NCBI GenBank assembly: GCA_029204225.1
Contig: CM055100.1
Location: 46,812,016 to 46,876,015 of the forward strand
Reading direction: 5' to 3'
DNA length: 64,000 nucleotides
From: Diphasiastrum complanatum
Taxonomy: Eukaryota; Streptophyta; Lycopodiopsida; Lycopodiales; Lycopodiaceae
Shown: piece by piece, positions 44,830-56,773 of the stretch
Layout: every line of letters starts with the position of its first letter
How positions within the stretch are numbered: position 1 is the first letter of the stretch
Made by a program: the position numbers and the translations under genes
Notes under the pieces: generated by a model
What the model saw: the letters and a program-made list of their open reading frames with translations, nothing else
What the model was told of the DNA's origin: nothing
Databases searched by the model: none

Positions 44830-46640
44830 TTGCGATTCTCGAACAGTTTTGTATTTGTTTGCAAGAAAATCTATCAGGAATCATTATTGGGTGAAGTCCA
44901 TTCTTTAGTAAGAATCTATAGTGCCTACTTTCTTCCAAGTAAAAATGTAACAGAAACAGCATTAAGATTTTTTTGTCAATTTGAATATGCTTTGTCGTTT
45001 CCCAAATCTTCCCTTTTTGTGTGGTGTGGAAATTACGCAAAGTTCCTAAAGACCTAGGTTTACTAGTGTGGCTTGGAAAATCACTCTAACCAATCTTATT
45101 GAGTGTTTAAGTAATTGCTTTAAAGCCTTGCTTCCTTCACTTAATGAACTTTGGATGAACTGATGTTTAGGGGATGCAGTTCTGTAAATTGTAGTGCGAT
45201 TTTAGATTAGTTTATTGGTATTATAGAGTTAGTAAAATTTTTCAACTCTTCGCATAGAGTAGAAAACAAAAACCTGAGCTTTGTTTTACTTCACGACACT
45301 ATACTCTACTCTAGTATTGAACTGGAAGATTCGAAATTTCGTATCAATAATTTGGTTCAAGATGTTTTGGCTTCACTTCCTCTTAAGAATGCCCATCTTC
45401 TTTTAAGCAATTTTTTATTTCGAAAAAGGACAGGTACTAATTGCGTTGTTCATCTTGCAAACTTGTAAATTTTTTTGGACTTATACAAAGATTGGTTTCT
45501 TTTGGTACTTAGTCCCATCTTATTGCATAAGCTAACCCATGCTAGAATCCATTGATGAGACATGAGCAATGCTTGCTGGCTAAGTTTTTTTTTCTTTGCT
45601 ATATTATTGTTTTGATATATATTCAACTCAAACTTTTAAGGTTTTTTGGACTTTTACAAAGATTGGTTTCTTTTGGTACTTGTCCCATCTTATTGCATAA
45701 GTTAACCCATGCTAGAAGATACGTTGATGAGACATGAGCAATGCTTGCTGGCTAAGTTTGTATTTATGTTTTAAGCTTCAGTTGCCTAATGAAACTATTG
45801 ATTTCTCAAATCAAGTTTGTAACTTTGGATGTATTCCAAATTTGTTACTAGATATACACAGTGTTTTGGTGCATGTTTTTTGGCCTTTCCTCTTAAAAAA
45901 AGAATATGAGAGAATATGGAATAAGTCTTTGTAGTTGTTCATAGGTTGAAACCTCCATGTTATATTATCTCCCTTCATGGATGCTCGATCCTTTATAATT
46001 AGAGAATTGTTTCAAGAGATACCTGTGACCCGACCTGATGGAAGGATATGCATCCTATGTAAGCTAAAGATTGGACAAGGAGTAGTTTGCTTCATGTCCA
46101 TAGAACTGGTCAAAGGTTGTTTCTTGTGCTCTTTTTGTCTTGAAAATACTCTTGGCTAACACATTGCAACCTTATAAGAGGACATGGTTCAGCAAGGATT
46201 CAAGGAGTTTCCTCCTCGTGTCCCCTCTTCACGAGTCCATCTTGCAACTTGGCTTTTCTAGCATGTAGTAAGCTGCCGGCTTTCATTCAATCATAACTTC
46301 TACCTAAAAATGTATGATATTTTCACTTCAAGTACTTGTAATCATGAGAAATTTATGGCCATTATACAAGAATAATATATCTATTGAATCTAGAATCTAG
46401 AATCATGATCTGAATCGTGATTTGTTCGGGGGTTTCGAATTGTGATTCATTATTATTATAATTATTTTGTAATTACATGCAATATAGGTATCAAATAGAA
46501 AGAGCAAAAAGTCATGACCCAACTGACATTAAAACTAATGTGTACCGAACCATATGCATTGAACCTTAGTGAACCACAACGAACCTTCTGAACCACAACA
46601 AACCGTACTGAACCATATCAAACCCTATGAAAACGTGGCA
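44830..46640 (+). repeat. Local duplication, copy 2
   Basis: Partner of 43559-44800, with an extra 450-bp segment at about 45060-45530. Adjacent and in the same orientation, so a tandem segmental duplication or two insertions of one unknown repeat. Confidence 0.8.
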
Positions 46641-46644
46641 AATG

Positions 46645-47610
46645 CTTGCTTTGGAGTGACATGATGGCTGCAAATATAATCGCGAGTATATATATTTGCG
46701 ATTCGCTGCAACTATGATCCATTTATATCGATGCTAATGACAAGCAAAGATATGCAAGATCTCACATGAACTGTTATCTTTGATCAACATTATGATTGTC
46801 ATTTTGCTTCTCATTTTACTTTTTGGTTCTTTTAGAGGTGACTCTGCTTTCTTTATAGGAAGAGCTTGGTGACTGCTTTATTCATGTATCTCAATTTTAT
46901 GCTTTCCAGGTTCAAATAATGTGGAATAAAGACCGTATAGAGTTTTTTGTTCCGCTCCTCTCTGTACAGTTGGGGCATCAAACTCTACTGTTTCAAGCAG
47001 CCTTTTCTGCTTATGTCGAAAGCTTGCTGACCTGATGAGCTTTTTGCAGTATACTATAATTATCTGTATTGCAGTAATTCAAAGGCAGTTGCACTACAAT
47101 TTTTCATCTCAAAAGTTGTCATGCTGTTAAATATTCCTGTCTGTGGAAATGCAAATATCAATTTAGAGCTCAATCCATTTGTAACAGTGCCATCAATTTT
47201 GTATGACTAAATTAAAACAATGGGTTCCTAAAGTTGGAACAGTCATCAACTCAGTGAGAGCTTTACTGGCCTTAAGCTTTTTGTATACATCCTATGTAGA
47301 TTTGAAGCAACTCAAGATTGGCAAGAAAGCTAAGCTCGATTTGTATGTCTACGAATGTGTGAAGATATGACCTTTTTGTATTGGATTCATCAATTTGAAT
47401 GTAAGAGAAAAGTCTTCACAAACAAATCTTCACATTTTTGTATTGGATTCAAATTTGAATGTAAGAGAAAAGTCTCCACAAACAGAAATTCAAACAAGGC
47501 ATTAAGATGAAATCTCCATTAGATTGATGAGCCTTATAGGTGTACAATTTCTTGGTTGGAACTGATTCAGTGAGCTTTGTTTAAGTACTGTACTATCAAA
47601 TAGTTTTTCT
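46645..47610. other. Unassigned intergenic sequence
   Basis: Nothing supported except a near-duplicate phrase, ATTCATCAATTTGAATGTAA / GATTCAAATTTGAATGTAAG, at about 47385-47470. Confidence 0.4.
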
Positions 47611-47619
47611 GCTCTTCAG

Positions 47620-47727
47620 AAATCTGTTGAACATTTGTCCACGCACGGCAGGCAACAAGTATTTTGCACTATGTTGAGTAAAATCCTGTGTGATGAATCA
47701 GTCTCATCTTCTGTACGGCATGCACAG
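47620..47727 (+). other. Candidate exon of an unidentified gene
   Basis: A 108-bp stretch lies between CTCTTCAG and GTATGC. It is open for 36 codons and reads KSVEHLSTHGRQQVFCTMLS and KILCDESVSSSVRHAQ. Length divisible by three, clean splice sites and amphipathic helix-like composition suggest an exon of an ARM/HEAT-like protein, but I do not recognise it and find no partner exon. Confidence 0.35.
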
Positions 47728-47836
47728 GTATGCACTTCCGTATTAACTCTTGATAACAAAAGCACAGCACAAGTTCTGCAGAATCTTGATAAGTATCACA
47801 TAAACCTCATGGTCTTAGTGGCCTTGACATGTAAGC

Positions 47837-47943
47837 GTGGGCTCAAAGTTGTGTTGTTTTCTGAACTTGTATGCTTCTCACGGAAACAAGTGGGCTCAAA
47901 GTTGTGTTGTTTTTTGAACTTGTGTGCTCCTCACCGAAACAAG
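47837..47943 (+). repeat. 53-bp tandem duplication
   Basis: GTGGGCTCAAAGTTGTGTTG starts at 47837 and 47890; the copies differ at a handful of positions. Confidence 0.92.
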
Positions 47944-48341
47944 TGGAATCAAACTCCAGACATTGAGGTGAGGAAAACTGTCAACCACTATGCCATATTA
48001 CTGGAGCAAGTCTAGCAGTGCTGTATTGTTGGTGAATTCTGATTCAATCGTACTTGGGGCCACATTGCACCAAGCCTTCAAACAAGGCTTCAGGTTAATT
48101 TAAGCCTAAACTGTAGTCACTCAACTGTTACATTTCCACCTTAAAAGGTAGACCACGAAAAGTTTCACCCAAGTTAGAGTGCATTCACAAACATTTCTAT
48201 CAACCTCACTAATTGTCAGCTCAGCATTTTCAATGTAACAGATGGTGGATTTAGACAAGTTAATCAATCAAAGAAATCTGAAAAATCTAATTTAATGGGT
48301 TAAAAATCAAGGGCATCTCCATCGGTACACCTTTCAAATTT

Positions 48342-48345
<4 letters not shown>

Positions 48346-48384
<39 letters not shown>
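48346..48384 (+). repeat. (TG)n microsatellite
   Basis: About 19 TG units followed by TATAAA. Confidence 0.97.
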
Positions 48385-48386
<2 letters not shown>

Positions 48387-48899
48387 AATGGGATACCTGA
48401 AGAAGGTGCCTCCAATACACTAGATTGGTATATCTTGGAACACAGAACAATAAAGTGTATTTTGGCCGATCCGTTGCTTGGAGACTTAAAGTTAAGCATT
48501 TTTAAATAAAGCAAAGGTGATTTGCACCCAAAGCAAAAGCATCTCGATAAAATCCCGGCTTTGAAATGTTATTCCTATAAATCTTCCCACCAAGGACCCT
48601 TAGAATGATCTCTCGTATTAAAGGACATAGTAATTGCCAATCATAATCCGAAGTCCTTTGAATCAAACTCATAGATTTGTTGTTTTTGGAACATTTCAGT
48701 ATTTATCATGTTTTATTCAAAATTTAGAAAGAAGGCACAATTTTTCAAGGACAATTATTTCAAATTCAAAATTTTATGGAGAACCTGAAAAGTTTCTACT
48801 CAAAAAAATGTGAGAATCTGTTTAGGGTGGAGCCAAAAAAATTTGTTATATCGTATTTGTCACAAAGGAAGAAGACCTAGCTAACATAATCAAAGAAGT

Positions 48900-49660
48900 T
48901 AAGAGTAGTATTAATACTTTTGAAAGATATCACTAGGACCATGAGTCTTTGTAAAAATAGGAAAAGCCTCGCAAATGGTTGCATAGACTTCAAAAGAACC
49001 AAACAAAAGGTTGTGACCGCCAAACAAAGGGCACTCAAATTGCACATGCCAGTACGGTACACAAAAATAGAGTGTTAACCACAAAGCGTTTAGTGAATCT
49101 CCGAAGCAATTTGCCCCTTTAAGATATCTCGTAGTACAACATACATGACAAAGAGCATTTTGTTGAATTCGGAGTTTTGATTGGCAAATAACTGTATTAC
49201 CTTCATGTAAATTTAATTTTAACTGGTTTACATGAAACAATGGATGAGTAGTAGATTTTCTTTGAAGATCTAGTTCGTAAGCTATTGTACAATTCGAAAG
49301 GGTCCACAATATCTGGTAGACAGTTTATAATGCTTGCATGTACGCAATGTTTTAGAATCTTTTGGATTTCTATGATATATCCAGTCATCAACTCTAAAAA
49401 AGTTGGGAGATCTTTGAAGATTGTCATAATGCTTAGCTCTATCTTGAGCACTACAGATCTTATCATGCGCCACTTGCAACATTTTTTGCATATCATGCAA
49501 GAAATAAGAACTTTCTGGATCTTAACAGATTTAACCTCCACATTTATTGGAGATCTAGGTTGGAATCCATACATTAGTTTAAACGGACTGTAACTTGTAG
49601 AAAAATGTTTTCTACTATTGTATGCAAATTCAGTCCTTTCCGTCTAGCCATCTGATTTAG
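48900..49660 (-). mobile_element. Gypsy integrase C-terminal remnant
   Basis: The minus strand reads MYGFQPRSPI near 49574, then in another frame HDMQKMLQVAHDKICSAQDR and DDWIYHRNPKDSKTLRTCKH, KLSTRYCGPFRIVQ near 49330-49285, and HPLFHVNQLKLN near 49245-49210. This is the C-terminal arm of a Ty3/gypsy integrase (GPF.I.....YEL.LP....HPVFHVSQLK). Frames are broken; no chromodomain could be identified beyond it. Confidence 0.8.
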
Positions 49661-51120
49661 GATGATCGATTGTTAATTCTGCATTCAAAATGAGCAAAAT
49701 TGAACATTGCATCCAGCACAAGATCTTTCTCTCTCACTATGTTTTGATCTTTGAACAAAGCTAAAAAAATCATTTTTTAGACACCTGAAACTCAGATCAA
49801 AATGTTAGATTTGATGACCAATCTCAAATCTACCTATAGATTTGAAATCTCTATAGATTTTCCTACACCATGTGAAAAAAATCTCATCAAAATCTCATAA
49901 AATGCAAATTTGGGATGATCTCCAAGAATTGGCCTCTTCTATGGTCCTGTACACCTTCACATGTGTGGGGAAGGTACCTGACACAGAAATCCAATGATTG
50001 ATTTCAAAAAACCAATGTTTTAATTTGTTAGAAGCTCGCCCACCAAAAATTAGCTTTTTTGGATTCAAATTTTGTTTAAACACTCATCCTCATGTATTTG
50101 GCTCTAATACCATGTTGAATTTATGACATAAAGGACCTAAAATGGATTCATTTAATCCTCAAGAGGAATTGGATGCACTATTATGAAATATTCTGTCATC
50201 TAATACAAGATAGAATTGATCTTCCTTCATAAACCAAGAAAGAACAATCAATTAAAAAGGTTCACACATGTGAAGGGAAGCCTACTGTACGGACAAAAGT
50301 ACGAGTACAAAGTACTAACAAATGGATCACAAAAAATACAAGACAATTGAGAGAATTACAAGCTTGATGCAAATCTCACTTTTGCTCTTCCTTGATTCAC
50401 ACAACTTTCTGAGTTGACCTATTTCAGACGTGTGGGGTTGTTACTAAACTTGAATTTTTTCCTCTCATAGTGCCTCAACCTTTTCCAATGAAATTGCACC
50501 ATCTTGTAAAAGCTAGAAATCACCAAAATTGTAACTTGACAACAAAAACTTGCTATTTTACCTTCACCGGTCTTGATATTATGCATGAGCCTCTCTATGC
50601 CTATTCTTCATACATGGGAACAGGCACACATAAAGGTTTACATATGTACAATAATATTTGGCCTAGATCAAGTTATATTTTGCATTTTTCAATGTAAACC
50701 ATGAGGTAATTCAATTGGGAAAACATATTGAGATTCAGTTATAATCTGAATTTTCAATGTTTGTTCCTTATCTAAAGTTACTAAGTTTAGAAATGTAGAG
50801 AATTCATAACTGTTTAGATATATATCAGAAACATTGACGATACGTATCGCAAACATAGAAAAAACTTCATATTGTGAATCGTCAAATGCTTCTATTATAT
50901 TAACTGTAGAAATCATGTATGATGGATGAACAAAATTTTTTCCAAAAATTGTAACAACTTTGTCAACCTCCTTGAAAGTGAGAAATGCTTCTCAAAATCA
51001 ATTTCCAAATAGGCGATTTATTGAATAACCATTCATATTCAAAAATTAAATATGGAACATTCACACTCACAATTACACAGGTCAATCTCCAAAGTTCTAT
51101 ATTTTCCACTAGGGATTTTG
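49661..51120 (-). mobile_element. LTR/leader-like sequence with primer-site remnant
   Basis: At 50101-50114 the minus strand reads ATGGTATTAGAGC, a one-base variant of the tRNA-Met primer site, followed on the plus side by TGTTGAATTTATGACATAAA, a plausible LTR inner edge. The phrases CACATGTGTGGGGAAGG and TTCACACATGTGAAGGG lie nearby. LTR limits cannot be fixed, and it sits between a gypsy integrase piece and a gypsy gag piece, so nesting is likely. Confidence 0.45.
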
Positions 51121-51121
51121 A

Positions 51122-51745
51122 TCATCTATGCCACATTTCTTTCTTTCTTTCTAGACAAAATCTCATCATATGTCTAGAGTTAATGTAAACATAGCAAATA
51201 TTTGTCTTTTTAGTCCTAGTCTGGGACATAAGCTTCTTTTTTTTTTCTTTCTTTGGTGGTTCTGATGTCATTTGTTCCAATTCATCAAAATATTTTGGAG
51301 CTTGGCCTGGACCTCGCTTCTTCCCCTTCTTGGTTTCAAGGGTAGTTGAAATTTGCGAAAATTGCCTCCTAGACGTCACAATCAGAGAATCATATTCTTT
51401 TGCTATTCGATAGACATCCTCGAGATTCTGAAGCACATTTCTTCTGCACTCATTTAGATAATCGGCAGACAACCCTAGGACAAACTGCCATAAAGCCAAC
51501 TTCGAATCAAATGATGGAACTTGATTTTAGAGATCCATAAATTTTTGGATGTAAGAGTCTAGACTCTTATTACCCATTTTGCAATTCACAAATTTTTGAT
51601 AATAGTCCGCGTCATCAACAATGATGAATGCCTTTTTGAAACTTCCATAAATGCATCCCAAGTGGTGGGGACCATTAGATCTTGCCACCAAAACATTGCT
51701 TTGCCATCTTCTTTTTTGGTCATCACTGAATCATCTACTTTTTTT
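51122..51745 (-). pseudogene. Gypsy gag remnant
   Basis: Minus-strand pieces AMFWWQDLMVPTTWDAF (near 51690), FVLGLSADYLNECRRNVLQN, LEDVYRIAKEYDSLI and a Lys-rich tail PPKKEKKKKLMSQTRTKKTN correspond to a Ty3/gypsy Gag ending before its zinc knuckle. At least one frameshift and internal stops. Probably part of the same decayed minus-strand element as the integrase at 49 kb, but a primer-site remnant lies between them. Confidence 0.75.
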
Positions 51746-52484
51746 CAGTCATCATGTGTCTCAGCAAAACACTCGCTCCACACGTGTGAGACTGAGCCTT
51801 TTTGAAGGCTTCCTTGATTGTTCCTTCCATTTTTTAAACTCTTTTTTCCCTGATAGTTCTCCTTGACAATATATATTAAAGTCAAAAACTGCTATTTGTT
51901 AGCTTTTCAGATTTTCTAAGTTGCCTTATTGATTAGAAACAATCCTAAATTAAGTAGACTCATATCTTCTACTTAACGATTCAAGAAAAATCTGGATCTT
52001 TTAAGATCATGTCCACTTTTCTTAAACCAAGAATAGTTTTTCCAAACACTCACTTCCACATGTGTGAGGAGTGTTTGGAAACATTCGCTAGTATCCTCAA
52101 AAGATAGCCCTTGTCCTGACCTTCCTGTAGAGATCTCAATGAATGTTTTTACATTGTTTTGGAAATACTCGCCCCACACATGCGAGAGCGAGCATTTTCA
52201 GATCTTTATAGACACATTTGTCGACCCTCCTACAGGCTTCTGACACTGTGACTACCTTATCGACAACTCGATGAATGTTTCTATTGAGGTTTGTTGCCTT
52301 TAGAGTTAGTTGATGAGCCTTTCTAATAGCTCGTACTCCAAAAAGAAAGATTGGATCACATTGTGAAAGGCATTCATTTTGTGCTTCACGATCACTAGAT
52401 TTATAGAAGATCCTCTCTTACAGTTCGGATGTTGCACATTAAGAGCCACGAGTATGTTAGAGACTTCATTGAAAGGGTCAAGAA
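51746..52484. other. Unassigned retroelement-like leader
   Basis: AT-rich, with the near-repeat phrases CACTTCCACATGTGTGAGG and CGCCCCACACATGCGAGAG. No supported coding sequence. Confidence 0.4.
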
Positions 52485-53262
52485 TGTTAAAATTGGCAAA
52501 AACTAACTTGATCATATCTTGTGAATACCATTATGAGTAGTACATATCATCATAAGACATGTGTGGAGCCTATTCCCACGTGTGAAATAAATGCATTTAT
52601 CATTTAGATGAGTCATATAGGTTGTACATATCATTTCATTTGAGATCAAGTGGCTAAAATGGCCAAAATCTAGTTTTCTAGCTATATGCCACTTGGCATC
52701 ATTTTATCCCGAGGAAAAGCTATTTCACATGGATAGGAGTGATCTCACACGTGCCAAGGACTACTCACATGTGTGAAAACAATAGTAGTAGGTGAGATCC
52801 AACTTGTAGTAGATATTTGTGCAAGTCCCTATAAATTAGGAAAATTGCCTAAAATCAAGGGAGGTGGCTATAAGTTAGGAAACTTGGTCCATGTGCCATA
52901 TTGATGATTATTGGTAGATCCTTTGATGATTAGGCACTCTCACACATGCCAAATCAGCTGAGTAAGCATCAGCTCTTGTGTATATATGGTGGCTCATTTG
53001 GCCATAATTAAAATGGAAGCTAAATCTTGTTTTGGAGCAATTCTAGTGTTTTCTCTCTATTTGTCTTGTGTTTTTATGCATTGATTGGGTTCTAAGCTTA
53101 GTATACTTTATTCTCAGCCTACTATCCGTACTTTGACAGGTTTTCACACGTGTGAAACCTGCAAGTACAAGTTTTGATCAATAATGATTGTTCTTGTTAA
53201 ATTTATTCATCTAGATTTGATCTAAATGCTATCTAATCTTGTGTAGATTGATAGGTTGAGAA
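52485..53262 (+). mobile_element. 5' LTR of unknown-ORF LTR element (LTR1)
   Basis: Begins TGTTAAAATTGGCAAAAAC. It is repeated, with a 260-bp gap, at 56255-56773 (LTR2), and a diverged homologue lies at about 62505-63205. Contains TTTCACACGTGTGAAA, a perfect 16-bp palindrome, near 53142-53157 and several CACATGTG/CACACGTG words. It may extend to 53328, where TGGTATTAGATC resembles a primer site. Confidence 0.8.
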
Positions 53263-53328
53263 CTAGTAACTCAATTCTTGACTTTGGTGAAAAATTTGTC
53301 TTCTTCATTGTGATCAAATCTTGCTAAG

Positions 53329-53340
53329 TGGTATTAGATC
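53329..53340 (+). promoter_or_regulatory. Degenerate primer binding site
   Basis: TGGTATTAGATC, two bases from the tRNA-Met primer site consensus, just downstream of LTR1. Confidence 0.5.
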
Positions 53341-54500
53341 TTTGTAAGCACATATCTTAGTGAGAGAGAAGTATCACATTTCTGAAATTTTGAATTTCAT
53401 TCCAACTCTAAAGAGGTAGAGTCATTGGTACTTGGTGGAGTCCAATAGGGGTGAATGAATTCAATTTTTTGAGCAAAATTTTGACATTATATGTATGAAT
53501 ATCAAATAAGTTCTATTCAACTTTCTTTGTGAGAGTGTGAGGGTCAAGTTGTGATCCCATTGGGAGTCTAGAACATGGAGGAGTCCATATTTGAGTGTTC
53601 ATGCATGGTTGGGATCTTTGTGAATCTCTAGATGTCTAAATTTTAAGCTTGGTGAAAAATTATTGACATAGATTGTTATCAAACCATTTCAAGGGATTCC
53701 AAAAGGGGTGATTGGATCTGATCTTTGTGTGTTTGAATCAAGTATACATGTCAAGCTTTTGTGATCTAGTATAGATCCTTTTTTTGTGAAAATTAGTGGT
53801 TTAATTTGTTGTCAAATCAAATTAAATTCAATCCAAATCTCAAGAGTGAGATTATTTTGGTCAAGAGTGAATCCAAAATAAGTGACTAAGTTGATTTTCA
53901 AGTATTTGAAACAAAACCCATACTTTGTTCAAGAATCTCAAAAGTTGAGAGAACTAGTCAAGAGAAAAGGAAAATCTAGGTGTCGAATCTTTTCAAATCC
54001 ATTCCAACTCTCAAGAGGAAGATTCATTGGTATTTGTTGAGTCCAATAGGGGTGTTTGGATCTGACCTTTGTGATTTGATAGATTGCTTTTGTCTTAGTG
54101 ATCAAGGCAAAGATTAGTTTCCATTTGACTAGGTTGAAAGAGATATGATTCAAGATTTGTGGTCTAGATCTTGTGTAGATCCTTCTAGATTGTTGAATGT
54201 GTTCAAATCTAGTCTCTTGAGAGTCACAAATTACATTTTGAAAAGTCATATCACTAGGTTTTACTTCCTCATCATGGCATCAATAGGTGGCAACCTATTG
54301 GAGGCAATTAAGGATCCTAAATGCAACCTTTGTGGCAAGAGAGATTGTTTTGTCTCAAGATGCTACAAAATGAAGACCAATCCATCAAAGGAGAACCAAA
54401 GCAAGGGGGGCCGAGGTGAAGGATGGAGCTTCAAGTTCAAAGTGCAAAGGCAAGAAGGACAAATCCAAGGAAAGGTGTTTTCTTTGTGGAAAGATGCATG
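53341..54500 (+). other. Leader and degenerate gag of the LTR element
   Basis: Contains a sub-repeat with CATTCCAACTCT.AAGAGG and GAGTCCAATAGGGGTG at about 53397-53460 and 54000-54060. Near 54320-54360 the reading CNLCGKRDCFVSRC looks like a copia zinc knuckle with its histidine changed to cysteine. A second CFLCGK piece is near 54478. The rest of Gag is not recognisable. Confidence 0.5.
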
Positions 54501-54504
54501 AGGC

Positions 54505-55926
54505 TTGGAGTCTCACAAGGACTTACAAGATTTTCTTCAAAAGTCCATCATCACACATTTCAAACCTTTTGAAGTTTTGCATTTGATAGAGAATTTTTTG
54601 GTTCAAGATGCAAAGATAAATGTCACTTTCATTAATGTCACTTGGATTTATTTCATGTCCTTGGAAAGCATTTTGCTTAGAACTTTAGATAAGTTCAAAT
54701 TTATTGTTATGATCCAAGAGAAACCAAGAAAGATTAAGGAGGAGCAATCACAAAATGAAAATAGTTTCATTTATGCTCTCATGAAATCTTATGAAGAACT
54801 ATTTTGCTTTGAAGAGATTTTTGTATCTCAAAGGTGGATTAAGGCAATACTAGTTGAGTGTGATGCCTTAATAGATAGCAAAGCATGTTTTCCTTGTAAA
54901 ATTACATTGAATATGAATTCAAGGAAATGGAAATGTCTTCATAATGTATTTTTTGTTGGTTTCAATAAGATCATGAATGATGTGTTCATTCATAATGTTG
55001 AAGATTGTAAATTTTCAATTTTAAAGGCAAGTTGTAAACTTCTTATGAGAATAAGTGAAGCATCCAAAGTGGACACTTATATCCATAAGCAAGTAGTTAG
55101 CCTTATTGAGATGGAAATACTTCTTGATTTCAATACTAGAAAAATCATGCCAAGTTGTGGTAATTTTTGGACTTATGTTTCTAGCATAAGTAATGTTGAT
55201 GATCATATGAAGTACACATTATATGATCATGTTTGTTGTGATCATTTTGAGACATGGAGGTCTCGGATTTCCATCAAGGAGGAGCACCAAGAAGTTGATC
55301 TTGAGGAGCCATCTCGAGGTTCAAGTGTGCCAAGGATTGAGGAGGAGAGTCCTTCTCAAGTTATGATTCCAAGAAGAATATCAAGAGACATGGTTGAGCT
55401 CATATGGCTCACATTTCAAGGGAAAGAGGAGCACATTTCAAGTAGTATACATCTCATGGTTGCTTCTCTTATGTCATTTGGTGAATCAATTTGCTTTAGT
55501 GCGACTTTTGCATTTCAAGGTTGGAGTAAAACAATACTAGTTGAGTATGGTGTCTCTCTTGAGAACATAATTGATGTTCTTAATGATATGAAATTGATTT
55601 TAGATCAATTAGAAAGCAAAAGGTTATTTCATCAAATGTATGCTCTTGAGTCTTGCAAGAGCATGAGTGAGTTGGCCACTCATAGTGTGAAAATTTGTCT
55701 TTTTTCATGTATTGAGGCAAATTGTAAACTCTTTATGAGAGAAAGTGAATCATCCTCTAAGGAAACTTATCTCCATATTGAAGTATCTAGCCTCATTAGA
55801 TCTGAGATTAGCATGGTAACCAAGCATGAAGATATGATACAAACTCTTTGTTATTATAGCATGCATAGTCTTGCCAATGTTGATGAGCCTAATCCTCGAG
55901 ATCTTGGTAACATGATGTCTTTGTGA
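54505..55926 (+). CDS. Unknown 473-codon ORF inside an LTR element
   Basis: Long open frame from ATG 54505 to TGA 55924, with no pol, Gag, protease, integrase or RT motif that I recognise. Two halves look related. Residues about 86-205 hold ALMKSYEELFCFEEIFVSQR, W(I)KAILVE and CKLLMRISEASKVDTYIHKQ. Residues about 315-437 hold ASLMSFGESICFSATFAFQG, W(S)KTILVE and CKLFMRESESSSKETYLHIE. Matching anchors are about 88 residues apart in each half. Between them, HQEVDLEEPSRGSSVPRIEE recalls the acidic linker that separates integrase and RT in copia. Flanked by LTR1 and LTR2 in the same direction, so it rides in a non-autonomous element. Function unknown; could also be a captured host gene. Confidence 0.6.
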   Translation: MESHKDLQDFLQKSIITHFKPFEVLHLIENFLVQDAKINVTFINVTWIYFMSLESILLRTLDKFKFIVMIQEKPRKIKEEQSQNENSFIYALMKSYEELFCFEEIFVSQRWIKAILVECDALIDSKACFPCKITLNMNSRKWKCLHNVFFVGFNKIMNDVFIHNVEDCKFSILKASCKLLMRISEASKVDTYIHKQVVSLIEMEILLDFNTRKIMPSCGNFWTYVSSISNVDDHMKYTLYDHVCCDHFETWRSRISIKEEHQEVDLEEPSRGSSVPRIEEESPSQVMIPRRISRDMVELIWLTFQGKEEHISSSIHLMVASLMSFGESICFSATFAFQGWSKTILVEYGVSLENIIDVLNDMKLILDQLESKRLFHQMYALESCKSMSELATHSVKICLFSCIEANCKLFMRESESSSKETYLHIEVSSLIRSEISMVTKHEDMIQTLCYYSMHSLANVDEPNPRDLGNMMSL

Positions 55927-56237
55927 TCCTCATGAGTCAAGAAGGACTCTTTATTTTATCATGGAGTTGCAGCTATTTTCAAGGAGGAGGAGCTTTTGGA
56001 TCAACCATATGCTTCAAGGATGGAACAAATCAATGAAAGAGGTGCTAGGATGGTGTAAAGCTCTCAAGTTCATAAAAAAAAAGTCAACATCAAAGAGGCA
56101 CTATCATGGATATGGTGATTTCGGATCGACATCAAGCTCATTGGCTGATCTTCACACCTTTGAACTAGCAAGGATCCATATTAGAAGACCAATTCAGCCC
56201 ATGGAGTCAATCTCAATATCATCATGTTTTTATCAAG

Positions 56238-56254
56238 TTAGTTTTGAGGAGGAA
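56238..56254 (+). promoter_or_regulatory. Polypurine tract before LTR2
   Basis: TTTTGAGGAGGAAAA immediately before the LTR2 start, the expected plus-strand primer position. Confidence 0.6.
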
Positions 56255-56773
56255 AATTAAAATTGGCAAAAGCTAACTTGATCATATCTTGTGAATACCA
56301 TTATGAGTAGTACATATCATCATAAGACATGTGTGGAGCATGTTTCCACGTGTGAAATAAATGCATTTATCATTTAGATGAGTCATATAGGTTGTACATA
56401 CCATTTCATTTGAGATCTAGTGGCTAAAATGGCCAAAATCTAGTTTTCTAGCTATATGCCACTTGGCATCATTTTATTGGGAGGAAAAGCTATTTCACAT
56501 GGATAGGAGTGATCTCACACGTGCCAAGGACTGCTCACATGTGTGAAAACAACAGTAGTAGGTGAGATCCAACTTGTAGTAGATAGTTGTGCATTGATTG
56601 GGTTCTAAGCTTAGTATACTTTATTCTCAACCTACTGTCCGTACTCTGACAGGTTTTCACACGTGTGAAACCAGCAAGTACAAGTTTTGATCAATAATTA
56701 TTGTTCTTGTTAGATTTATTCATCTAGATTTGATCTAAATGCTATCTAATCTTGTGTAGATTGATAGGTTGAT
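56255..56773 (+). mobile_element. 3' LTR (LTR2)
   Basis: Matches LTR1 from its start (TG changed to AA) to ...GTGTAGATTGATAGGTTGA with few substitutions. About 260 bp corresponding to 52823-53075 are missing between short TGCA matches. The sequence beyond 56773 no longer matches LTR1. Confidence 0.85.

Noticed and set aside
48346-48390. TG repeat followed by TATAAA as a promoter
   Set aside because: No downstream gene start is supported; the match is expected by chance in AT-rich DNA.
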